64,000 bases of DNA from Calvatia gigantea (Eukaryota > Basidiomycota > Agaricomycetes > Agaricales > Lycoperdaceae). Location of the stretch: positions 434,001-498,000 of the forward strand of contig JACAAK010000006.1 of the NCBI GenBank assembly GCA_025093985.1, in the 5' to 3' direction. Within the stretch, counting starts at the first letter, position 1. Each line of letters begins with the position of its first letter. A program made the position numbers and the translations under genes. Below the pieces are notes generated by a model. The model was not told the DNA's origin. It did not search any database and saw only the letters and a list, made by a program, of their open reading frames with translations. This document shows positions 56,101 through 64,000 of the stretch, one piece after another.

Positions 56101-56945
56101 ATCGTCAGGATCGCAGGTAGCAGCCGTATACCGCATATGTGTGAATTCATTCGCATTTGGTCCGAGTTTGTATATGTCCTCTGTTGCATTGAGGATGGCG
56201 GTGGGGACTTTGTACTCCGCAATGAAATTCCCATGTGTGAGTTTGACTCTTCGTTTAACACCGCGTTTGACGTTTTGTCTCCGTACCCAACCTGTGTTGA
56301 GTGATACCACAGAGGATCTGGACGTATGGATGCGGGGGGAGTAAGGTGAGCCAGGGGGGAGATATGGAGAATTGAGGTAAGGAGAGCTCGGTGGGATATT
56401 GGAAAGATTTTTGGGATATGAAGAGGGAGGTAGACCGAGATGTGGGGATGGGGATGGCGGAACAGCGTGGAGAGCTGGCGAACCCTGGTGAGATTGGGAG
56501 TCGAGGAGACTTGAGGATGGATGGAGGAACCAAGTATAGCGGCCTAAGAGGGCGAGTTGCAGAGCCGGGAGCGGGGCTATCTGGTCTGTGTTTGGAAAGA
56601 TAAGATGGCGGGTCTCTCGGGGGTTGTTTGACTGCTTACAGGGGAGGGAAGACGAAATCATCAGTTCAGGTGTGTTGGGTAACGCTCTAGCAGCAGTGAA
56701 AATTAGTAACATTTACATGAACTGTTTATAGTAGAGTACTCGCTCTCGTCGCCACTGACGTATCCCAAGCTCTCTGTAGAAGAAGCGGCGGCAGGAAGGG
56801 TAGAGTCACTGTCGCTGCCCGAAAAACCCTGATGAGATTCAGGCACCAGATGGGTAGTTGAATGGTCCGAGTCAGAATTAGAGTAGTGAGAGCCAGTGGA
56901 TTCGACTGAGTCGATAGAGTCTTGGGGGATGTGACGTGAAGACAT
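53141..56945 (-). CDS. Chitin synthase (class I-III type)
   Basis: The Ser-rich N-terminus ([20 protein letters not shown]) and Pro/Ser-rich region are followed by the Chs_N block [20 protein letters not shown] and [20 protein letters not shown]. The catalytic part has [60 protein letters not shown], a DAGTKPG segment, [29 protein letters not shown] and the hallmark [20 protein letters not shown]. Several transmembrane segments follow, including [20 protein letters not shown] and [14 protein letters not shown] last exon, joined after VRFIG, reads [17 protein letters not shown]. It polymerises UDP-GlcNAc into chitin at the plasma membrane. All joins I tested keep frame. Start is divergent to COQ1, 323 bp away. 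Confidence 0.9.
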
Positions 56946-57268
56946 TTAGAAGGTCAATCAAATCAGTCGATACCAGCGACAAGTATGGGCAGCCCAGCTG
57001 CAGTGCGAGAACCAGCGCACAAAGAGAGGAGGAGAGAGGGAAAGGTGAGGGCGTCAAGCACTGCCATCCAAACCACTCCGAGACTGGTTAATATGTGGTT
57101 CGTGAATCGTCTATGAAACAGCCGGAGGTAATGTGATGGTGATGGAACACAAAGATGCTTGTTGCGAGTGCCATGGGGAGCCAAATGCGGCAAACCGATG
57201 CCCAAAGAAGGGATCGTGGGAAGACAATAAAGAAACTGGGTGACGAAAATTCTGTCACGTCCGAGTTT

Positions 57269-58735
57269 ATGTTCCGCTGTGCTCTGCCTCTCCGCAGGCT
57301 CAGCTCTCTCGCTGCAAAACCAAGACCGGATCCCTTCACACTCCTCGCACCTCATCTCCAGTCACTCCGCACGGACCTCCTCGACCTCCTTGGCTCTGGT
57401 CATCCTGCACTGACCGAACTCACTCAGTATTATTTCCACCACCCTTCGAAACAGATTAGACCTCTTCTCGTTCTCCTTCTTTCACAAGCCACAAATGGCC
57501 TTGGCAAAAATTGGAACCTCAAACTTTGGGAGTCAATACACCCGTCTACAGGAGGACGGAAAGACGAACTCGACATCTCACTCTCCCCACCGGACGTGCT
57601 GACAGACTATAACCCAAATTTCCCCACTCACACAAGCGAATTCAACGAACCTTTCGTCGTACCCAAGCGCTCCCGCTCACACCGGAAACCATACCCACAC
57701 AACGCGAAACCACCACCTCTTCCGCAAGTCACTCCACCCGCATTGCATATACCCACAACCATCCTCCCCACCCAACTCCGTCTTGCGCAGATTGTAGAAA
57801 TGTTACACACAGCATCGTTATTACACGACTGATGTGATAGATGTTTCTGCACTTCGACGCGGCGCGCCTTCAGCTCCATCCTTATTCACCAACAAACTCT
57901 CCGTCTTGGGCGGAAACTTCGTTTTAGGACGCGCTTCTGCTGCACTGGCACGTCTTGGGGATCAAGAAGTCACACAACTCATCGCTAGTGTCATTTCCAA
58001 CCTTGTCGAGGGCGAGATTTTGCAGATGAAAGATGTTGTTGGGTTAGACGACGTTAAGCCCAAGCCCAAGACAGATGACATAACAATAAGCAAGAGAAGC
58101 ACGAAACACCAAGAGGCATGGAACATCTATCTCCAAAAAACGTATCTCAAAACCGCATCTCTCATAGGCCAAAGGCGCTCGTTCTGCTGTTGTGTTGGGT
58201 GGATGTGTGGAAGGAGAGATATGGAAGGAAGTCGCGTATGCCTACGGGAGAAATCTCGGAATTGCGTTCCAGGTACGTCCATGATCCATCTGAGTCCCAG
58301 AAGTTCTAACCTCACCTCAACCCGGATTGTGACTAGCTTGTGGATGATGTGTTGGACTACGAATCTGCCTCTGTCACACTCGGCAAACCTGGTAACGCAG
58401 ACCTTCAACTCGGCCTCGCAACTGCACCAGCTCTTTATGCATGGGAAGAATATCCGGAAATGGGGGAGCTTATAGGTCGGAAATTTGAGGCTGCTGGAGA
58501 TGTTGATAAGGTCTGTCTACATTATCATGCTCCCTGGAGAGCGGCCTTACCATCGTACTCATGTATCACACAGGCTCGGAATCTCGTACATAAATCCTCC
58601 GCCATCTCGCGCGCGAAGGAACTAGCACTGGCATACGCTAGCGAAGCTAAGAAAGTGCTCCAAGAGCTCCCGGAGAGTGAGGCCAGAGGCGCTTTGGAGG
58701 TTTTGGCTGAACGGGTAGTGGGAAGGAAGTATTGA
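57269..58735 (+). pseudogene. COQ1: Hexaprenyl/polyprenyl diphosphate synthase COQ1 with two apparent +1 lesions
   Basis: The start MFRCALPLRRLSSLAAKPRP is a plausible mitochondrial presequence. Then LGSGHPALTELTQYYF, KQIRPLLVLLLSQATNG, LAQIVEMLHTASLLHD, a frame break, DVIDVSALRRGAPS, LGGNFVLGRASAALARLG, NLVEGEILQMKDV, YLQKTYLKTASLI, another frame break, and AKGARSAVVLGGCVEGEIWK. After a GTACGT-donor intron follow LVDDVLDYES, LGKPGNADLQLGLATAPALY and LAERVVGRKY. Both Asp-rich motifs of trans-prenyltransferases are recognisable, but one extra base at about 57830 falls inside the first (HD-T-DVID). Another near 58164 precedes AKGARS. Neither can be spliced out. The enzyme makes the ubiquinone side chain. 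The DNA is otherwise well preserved, so sequence error is a real alternative to pseudogene. Confidence 0.8.
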
Positions 58736-58740
58736 TTTAC

Positions 58741-58868
58741 GATATTCCCGACTAGTAATACATGTGTCATGCACTGCTTGGAGGGTGTTGGAAACTGAGG
58801 GACCGTGAAGACTTGTGGATTTCCGTTCACTTCGCTGCCACTACGGTAATCTATCAAGTTCCTCGAAA
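58741..58868. repeat. Direct repeat flanking MITE relic, copy 1
   Basis: Shares with 59114-59271 the blocks GATAT(T)CC(T)CGACTAGTAA, a GAAGTTGGAAACTGA-like middle, and TACGGTAATCTATCAAG with CTCGAA near the end. It begins just after the COQ1 stop, so it covers the 3' UTR. Confidence 0.65.
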
Positions 58869-58877
58869 AAATGACAG

Positions 58878-59070
58878 TACACTGCATATGCTTTGTCATA
58901 AATCTCAGTGATTTACTGGGGAGGGGAAATGTAAAATCATGGAAAGGTGTTGCCCTTATATAAAAGGTTTTGCCTACATAAGGCAACAGGGTTCAACGCT
59001 CAACGCTCAACGTTCAGGTTTTACTCAAAATATCACCACAAGATTTATGGTCAAGCACACGAAGTGAGTA
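58878..59070. mobile_element. Degraded MITE related to 3793-3964
   Basis: Aligns with the 3.8-kb element: TGCTTTNNCATAAATCTCAG, the GTGTTGCCCTTATATANAAG core, TTTGCCTANNTAAGGCAA, and the reverse-complement end TTTATGGTCAAGCACACG. The inverted ends are imperfect. It contains a short tandem array of CAACGCT units (about 58996-59015) absent from the other copy. Confidence 0.7.
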
Positions 59071-59113
59071 ATATGACCATATCCCTTTTATATGGATGAC
59101 CTCATTCGACTTT

Positions 59114-59271
59114 GTTAAGATATCCTCGACTAGTAACAGATTTACGTGCCGTGCGCTACTCATGATCGTGCAGAAGTTGAAAACTGAATACTGAGGAGAC
59201 ATCATGAAGATCTATGGCGTGTGAGATTTCTTCGCCGCTGGTACGGTAATCTATCAAGCTACTCGAAGGAG
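59114..59271. repeat. Direct repeat flanking MITE relic, copy 2
   Basis: Second copy of the block at 58741-58868. Together they bracket the MITE relic. Confidence 0.65.
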
Positions 59272-59431
59272 GTGAACCGCCGCGACAGTGACTGACCTGT
59301 AATCACGGGACTGAGCATCCCCGAGAGGCCGAAAACCGAGACAAAGTGGTACTACCTCGTGCTTGTAGACTCGCAACAGAAGTAGAAGCGCACTAACCGT
59401 TCATTCCGCAACAGCCGCAGCTCCACCTAAG

Positions 59432-59632
59432 ATGCTCAACACACAACATGGCGCATCTACTCTGGACGCTAGCGACGAAATGACTCTGCACCAAACAATC
59501 AACTATCTTATCCAGAACGCTCATCGGAATATGGAAGGATGTAGTAAGCTCTTTCTCCTCCTCCGGACTAGAGAAGAGGCCCAACCATTATGCACTGCCT
59601 TTCTCGCTCAAGCCCAAGAACTCTTGACGTGA
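59432..59632 (+). CDS. Short unrecognised open frame
   Basis: A 66-codon frame (MLNTQHGASTLDASDEMTLH start, AFLAQAQELLT end), Leu/Gln-rich and probably helical. No family recognised and no exon partner found. It sits between COQ1 and the NACHT relic. Confidence 0.25.
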   Translation: MLNTQHGASTLDASDEMTLHQTINYLIQNAHRNMEGCSKLFLLLRTREEAQPLCTAFLAQAQELLT

Positions 59633-59904
59633 CCTGCGAATTTTTCTTTAGCACTAAATCCCTAAACACACTTGTTTCATTCCAAAGGGCGTCTTTAGCC
59701 CGTCCCCACTGATGAGGATTAAATTGCTACCGGACGATATTAGACTCAGCAAAACAAAACCTCATACTAATTACACTCACCACCAAAAAATCTAAATTAA
59801 CCTCGGAGAGGTAATATGGGTTCAACTGGCTCAACTTGACTGCGCTACCTTCAGTGGTTATACAGTAGCACCAGCGTTGTGCGCAGAGAGATTTGAACAA
59901 CCTG

Positions 59905-62327
59905 TCAGTGCCAACTCCGTGGAGGGAGGTGATTTCGTGCACAAAGGTGCCTTGAATTGCAGGAGAGGTCTAAACAAAGGAAAAACATTAGGTACGTCCT
60001 TCGCCGAGAACAATTACTGACACTGTCAAGCCGGGCTATAAACTTCTCAATGAACGATCGGTGTCCCACAGCGCCAAGGAAAGCTGTTGGTCCCAGTTCT
60101 TGGAAGGTCTTGAACCAAAGTTGTGGCGTCAATCAAGGAGACGAATATCAGCCCTGTCAAAACCCCAGGTTCTCATAATAATTCCTATCCAAAGGAGCCA
60201 GGGCATTTCGCCACACGACCTTCCGCAGGACCTCTGATTTATCATCAGGTGGCAACCAGGAAAGATTGACAGAAGTCTCTTGCACTGTTACTCTTAATAA
60301 CTGATGCCGGCCTCAAACAAAATGGCTTACCGGGATCGGACCCCACTACCAGCGAAGAATTTTGGTACAACACCTGCCATACGTTGGTAACCTCTTTGCT
60401 TAAATCAATGAAATAGGCTTGAGAACGGGAGGGATCCAAAAGGAAATCAGAAAACGAGGCATGAAGGAATTGAAACTGAATAGTCTTCTGCTTTTTGGGG
60501 GGGCGGGCAATCAAGGACCGAGTGCAGCTTAGACAAGGCAGCATATGCTGTGTGCTGCTCCAAAACCAGGATATTACACACATAAAGAAATGGATTCTCC
60601 CTCTGCCTCGGATTTATGACGACTGGAAAGAAATCCCATGGGATCCCAGCGCCAAGGTCCCGGTAAAAGGTAGAAGCCAAGAAGAAGCTTGGCGGTGGAA
60701 AGGACCTCTCTGGGGACATCTGACATGACCTGAATATAAAGCAAGTCGAGCATCCGGAATGGGTTTTGTTGAAGGTCGATCGTTTGATTTCCCGATGTCT
60801 CTATCAAGGATGTGACATACTTGAGACGAGATACAGGGTCTCCCCACAGAAGGTACCCAACCAACTGTCGAAGCGAAGATGAACAGTCCAGAAGACGCTC
60901 TTGAGACCTTCAAAAAATCACTCTCAGAAGGCCAGAGAGGAGGTAATGAATCCGGGTACCTCTCACGCATGCCCGAAAACTGGACATGCAGGTAGCGCTC
61001 GACGTCGCGCAGGCCATCGTCAGAATCGATAGGCACCTCCAATTCCCAAAAAGTCTCGATGGAAGTCCTGGCTTTCGCAAACTGGGTCTTCAGATGCGAT
61101 TTCAGGTCGGCTCGCGATGATCCAGATGAAGGAGGTGGATGCCGCATGGTGAAGCATAGAATCGCGAACCAGATCCACTATCTTGAGCTGTCCGTTCTCG
61201 CCGCGACATTCATCCAGTCCATCTGAAAAAACTATCCAACGCTCGGAACCGAAATTGATGCGGTTCTCTGTGAAAGGGATAATGAAGAGGTGTTGGAACT
61301 GTTCGTCAATGGACCTTTGCTAGGAACCTGGGATCGCGCGCGAGCCTCCCCCCAATGTAATGTAGATACTCCGAGTTGAGTACGGCAAGGCCATATGCGA
61401 GAGTAGTGAAGGCTTTCTTCGGGTCATCGCGCTCATTTGGGCGCGAAACGAATAGGGTCGTGAAGACTGTCCCCCGTGACGCCTCGGCTTCTGCAAGAGT
61501 TTGCATGATTGCCGATTTGCCCACGCCTGCCGGCCCATAAATCCAGACCATCTTTGTCGCTAGGTCAGAGCCATGTATGCGAGTCTGAACATCCCAAAGG
61601 ACCTGAGTTCGAGTTCCGGGCTGACATCGGGGAGGTGAATCACGAGCAGAGGAATCATACTCAGCTCCTGAGATAACGTGCGGGAGCATTCTCTCCAGAA
61701 CTGGAATTAAAAATCTGTTGAGCTTTACTTCAAATGTCGAGATGAGCCTGGCACTCACCACCGGGATGTTCGGGCTGGTGGTGTATCTGGACATTTCCAA
61801 TAATTGATTGATTAACGGAAAAGTTCTGCGCATTTTCAAAGAAAGTGGTCTCCGGTTGGGCTGCGAGACATCATTAGCCCAAGGGGACACTTGTAAAGAC
61901 CTTGACAGTATTTACCTGCCAGACTTGCGCCAACGTGCCCTGAGATTTACTTGTACTTGCATATTGAGTGGCTTCAGCAAGAGCTTGAGGTAGAAGAAGC
62001 CCCTTCGTTGAGTTAATAGGTAAAGTCTCTTTAGCCGGTGCTAGTGAGGCGGAGAGCTTTAAGTTAACCTGCATTTTGATCCTGATGGGAAGACTGACTT
62101 TGGGTATCGACCCTAGAGGCGGCTTTATGGGATGTGAATGACAAGTTCGGGTTTAACGGCATAATCTCTCCAGCGGATAGTACCTGTGGGGACTGATTCT
62201 CTTGGCCCAGGACGGCAAGAGGTGGGGTGTAAGCGGTGATTTTTGCAGCATTGGTGGGATCAGAATTTGTTCGGGGTCGAGGGGAATGACGGAAAGATTT
62301 CTTGTAGAATCGATAGAGTTGTTTCAT
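59905..62327 (-). pseudogene. NACHT-domain NTPase, broken paralog of 50.2-52.0 kb
   Basis: The 5' exon MKQLYRFYKKSFRHSPRPRT is followed by VNLKLSASLAPAKE and FENAQNFSVNQSIIGNVQIH. After an intron come LERMLPHVISGAEYDSSARD, P-loop WIYGPAGVGKSAIMQTLAEA, and FVSRPNERDDPKKAFTTLAY. The frame then breaks near 61320 (extra or lost base before DEQFQHLF). Walker B reads RWIVFSDGLDECRGE in another frame. Later blocks fall in several frames: ERYLHVQFSGMRERYPDSLP, SRASSGLFIFAST (then shift), LLWGDPVSRLKYVTSLIE, DLLYIQVMSDVPREVLSTAK, FLHASFSDFLLDPSRSQAYF and TFQELGPTAFL. At least four frame lesions. Order and spacing match the intact NACHT gene. Confidence 0.82.
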
Positions 62328-62619
62328 CTTTGGTAAGGTATGTCTGCAGAGAGCAAGCTTGAAGTCATTGAAGGGGAAGCATCAATTGGGTGTGAGTAAT
62401 TTGGAATGCTGTGAGGCACCGGTTTTCGGATAAGACAGCGAGGCGAAGGTACAGAGGTACATACAGACATGATAACGAGACTACGTCATGTGATGTAAAT
62501 ACCGACAAGGGAGACCGCACAAGGTGCTATGTTAAGTGATGCTGGATATGGGGTAGACATACGCAGCGGCTACAATACTGACTGGCAGACTCTACCTTTA
62601 CATAGTCATACTGTAAGAA

Positions 62620-62704
62620 GCATTAATGGGGTAGTGGTAACCTGGGTCGTTGCCATACGATTGCTCAGCTCGACCCGCCGGGGGTTCGATTCCCCCTTAA
62701 TGCA
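62620..62704 (+). tRNA. tRNA-Gly(GCC): tRNA-Gly (anticodon GCC) with 14-nt intron
   Basis: The 71 exon nucleotides are identical to the minus-strand tRNA at 52914-52995 (GCATTAATGGGGTAGTGGTA..., T-arm GGGGG-TTCGATT-CCCCC, TTAATGC-A). The intron after position 37 is TACGATTGCTCAGC, different in length and sequence from the first copy. It lies upstream of the broken NACHT gene, as the first tRNA lies upstream of the intact one, but in the opposite orientation. Confidence 0.93.
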
Positions 62705-63286
62705 TCTTTAGATTATACATTTTAGCAACCCCGACTGAAAGCTGAGTTTGTTATTTTTCATTTCTAAATTGCGGCTTGCTTGATTTAAGGAATCAACAGT
62801 GCCAGGAGCTACAACAAATGATTGTACCACAACAATGTCGAGGGTCTGATGGAAAGCGCTATCACACAATCCTTGCCAAAGTCCAGCGCGTCTTAAGTCA
62901 GAACCCCAATGTCTCTGATGAACTGTCGGCCCTATTTTCCAGCTGGTTTTCGGGGACTAAGCCGCCAAGGCTTCAGAGACCCCGACAAATACAACATTGC
63001 ACTGGCATAACTCACTAGTGTTTGAACCGTCACCTTACTAATGGCAACCGAGGCTAGGCAGTTTGGAATTCGGGAACTACTCAAGTCAATTCGAGCTTGA
63101 ATTTCATTTTCATCAGCTATGCCAAAGACTGCATGCGGGATCTAATAGTGTCGTGCTTGGGCGCGATCTCCCGAGCTTTGTATAATTCCAATTGGATGCT
63201 TATTTATGCAGGGTATGTACATCAATTGTGTATTAAGTTCCACAACATGTTAGGGAAAAGAACTGTTCAAAGGTACGAAAGAATCA
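62705..63286. other. Spacer between tRNA-Gly and FunK1 fragment
   Basis: Short plus-strand frames (62776-63018, 63097-63480) show no domain. The second overlaps the FunK1 gene and is a shadow. Confidence 0.4.
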
Positions 63287-64000
63287 CTATTGAAATTCGT
63301 GGTTCAGGAGCCTGCGGTTGGGGCGTAAATCTAGGTCAAGAGATTCTTGCTGGTCGATTGTCCGAGCGACCTTCAAGGGGGGGGATTCATTTTGTTCAAC
63401 ATCAGCTTCATCGGCGCTGGTGGAACGCGCCCGTTTCCCTGGGTTTGGGCCGGCTGCCGGTGGGGTCCGGCTTGCTGTAGGCTCAGTGGGGGAGGCTTCT
63501 GGTATCGGTGGGGGCCGCGGGTGAAGATTGACCAAGCTTGGGAGATCTTGGACTTCACAGGCTGCGCCGAAACAGTCAACCAAGTCAATCATAACGTTGA
63601 CATAGATATCGGAATATGCATGCGGATCACCCTCCTCTTCTTCCTTTTCACGGGTCACATAGGATGAGTTCAATGAAATACGGCAGTTATCCAGGATGTA
63701 AATGAACGAAGAGAGTTTTGAGTGCAATACGACCTTTAGTTTGCTGACCAAGTGATCTTCCCTTGCAAAGACGAAACCACGTTCCGCAGAACATTCAAGC
63801 TTGTTGATGTAAACTTTCTTTGCATACCGTTGAGATTCTTCGTGTGCGACGCGAGCAAGAAGGATCCATAAAGCGATCCACCACAGTGATTCCAGATCGT
63901 GTTGGAAATTGTAAATGACTGGCCTGGATGGGGTTTGCATGGGTGTGACTGTGGGTATAGGAGGAGGTGAATGTCCGGGTGGTGCCTCAAGGCCTGGAAT
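63287..64000 (-). CDS. FunK1-type kinase, C-terminal part, cut by window end
   Basis: Third FunK1 copy. It matches the last third of the intact gene: YNFQHDLESLWWIALWILLA, VYINKLECSAERGFVF, ILDNCRISLNSSYVTREKEE, DIYVNVMIDLVDCF, PNPGKRARSTSADEADVEQN and PPLKVARTIDQQESL. The stop is at 63287. The piece inside the window has no lesion, and the ATP-binding and catalytic parts would lie beyond 64000. Whether the whole gene is intact cannot be judged. Confidence 0.75.
   Translation of the reverse strand: MPGLEAPPGHSPPPIPTVTPMQTPSRPVIYNFQHDLESLWWIALWILLARVAHEESQRYAKKVYINKLECSAERGFVFAREDHLVSKLKVVLHSKLSSFIYILDNCRISLNSSYVTREKEEEEGDPHAYSDIYVNVMIDLVDCFGAACEVQDLPSLVNLHPRPPPIPEASPTEPTASRTPPAAGPNPGKRARSTSADEADVEQNESPPLKVARTIDQQESLDLDLRPNRRLLNHEFQ

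Noticed and set aside
58996..59015. Tandem CAACGCT units considered as a CRISPR-like or telomere-like array
   Set aside because: Only about three short units inside a MITE relic. CRISPR is not expected in a fungal nuclear genome and the unit is not a telomere repeat.

Overview
The window reads as nuclear DNA of a filamentous basidiomycete, most likely an Agaricomycete. Genes are cut by many short GT-AG introns, mostly about 45-70 nt. The window carries FunK1-type protein kinases, fungal seven-transmembrane proteins, F-box/LRR-like proteins, NACHT NTPases, a DUF7223-like secreted protein and a chitin synthase, together with conserved housekeeping genes. Intron joins below were made by eye from splice signals and continuity of family motifs. 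They were not computed.

Layout. 0.6-1.85 kb: fungal 7TM protein (-). 1-0.33 and 3.03-3.34 kb: a diverged direct repeat. 3.8 kb: a MITE-like element with perfect 24-bp inverted ends. 4.45-5.4 kb: broken FunK1 kinase (+). 5.9-7.7 kb: intact F-box gene (+). 8.0-9.0 kb: conserved fungal mitochondrial protein (-). 9.8-12.4 kb: intact FunK1 kinase (-). 13.4-15.3 kb: heavily broken UTP7 copy (+). 15.5-16.3 kb: IES6 (-). 16.5-18.9 kb: PUF6 (+). 19.0-20.7 kb: O-methyltransferase (-). 21.7-23.2 kb: broken DUF7223-like gene (-). 24.7-26.1 kb: Mo25/HYM1 (+). 28.1-30.3 kb: Myb/SANT-like fragment and a second 7TM gene (-). 30.5-33 kb: repeat-rich spacer.

From 33 to 49.2 kb lies a segmental duplication: three copies of a unit made of an F-box gene (+) facing a NIMA kinase gene (-). 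Only the distal unit (F-box 44.2-45.8 kb, NIMA 46.0-49.2 kb) is intact. The other two carry frameshifted F-box genes and 3' pieces of the kinase gene. A WW-domain, Q/M-rich protein gene (-) sits between units 2 and 3.

From 49.6 to 64 kb: a small unknown gene, an intact NACHT gene (-) with a tRNA-Gly(GCC) upstream, a class I-III type chitin synthase (-), a COQ1 prenyl-diphosphate synthase (+) with two apparent +1 frame lesions, a MITE relic inside a direct repeat, a second NACHT gene (broken), a second tRNA-Gly(GCC) in the opposite orientation, and a FunK1 C-terminus cut by the window end.

Functionally the core genes concern ribosome assembly (PUF6, the UTP7 relic), chromatin remodelling (IES6), polarity/RAM signalling (HYM1), mitosis (NIMA), cell wall (chitin synthase) and ubiquinone (COQ1). 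Around them lie fast-evolving families (FunK1, F-box, NACHT) that each appear as one good copy plus broken copies. I found no single new multi-gene system. The strongest observations are the F-box/NIMA amplification, a start codon apparently split by an intron in IES6, the NACHT/tRNA-Gly pair, the COQ1 lesions, and scattered relic fragments of UTP7 and IES6.
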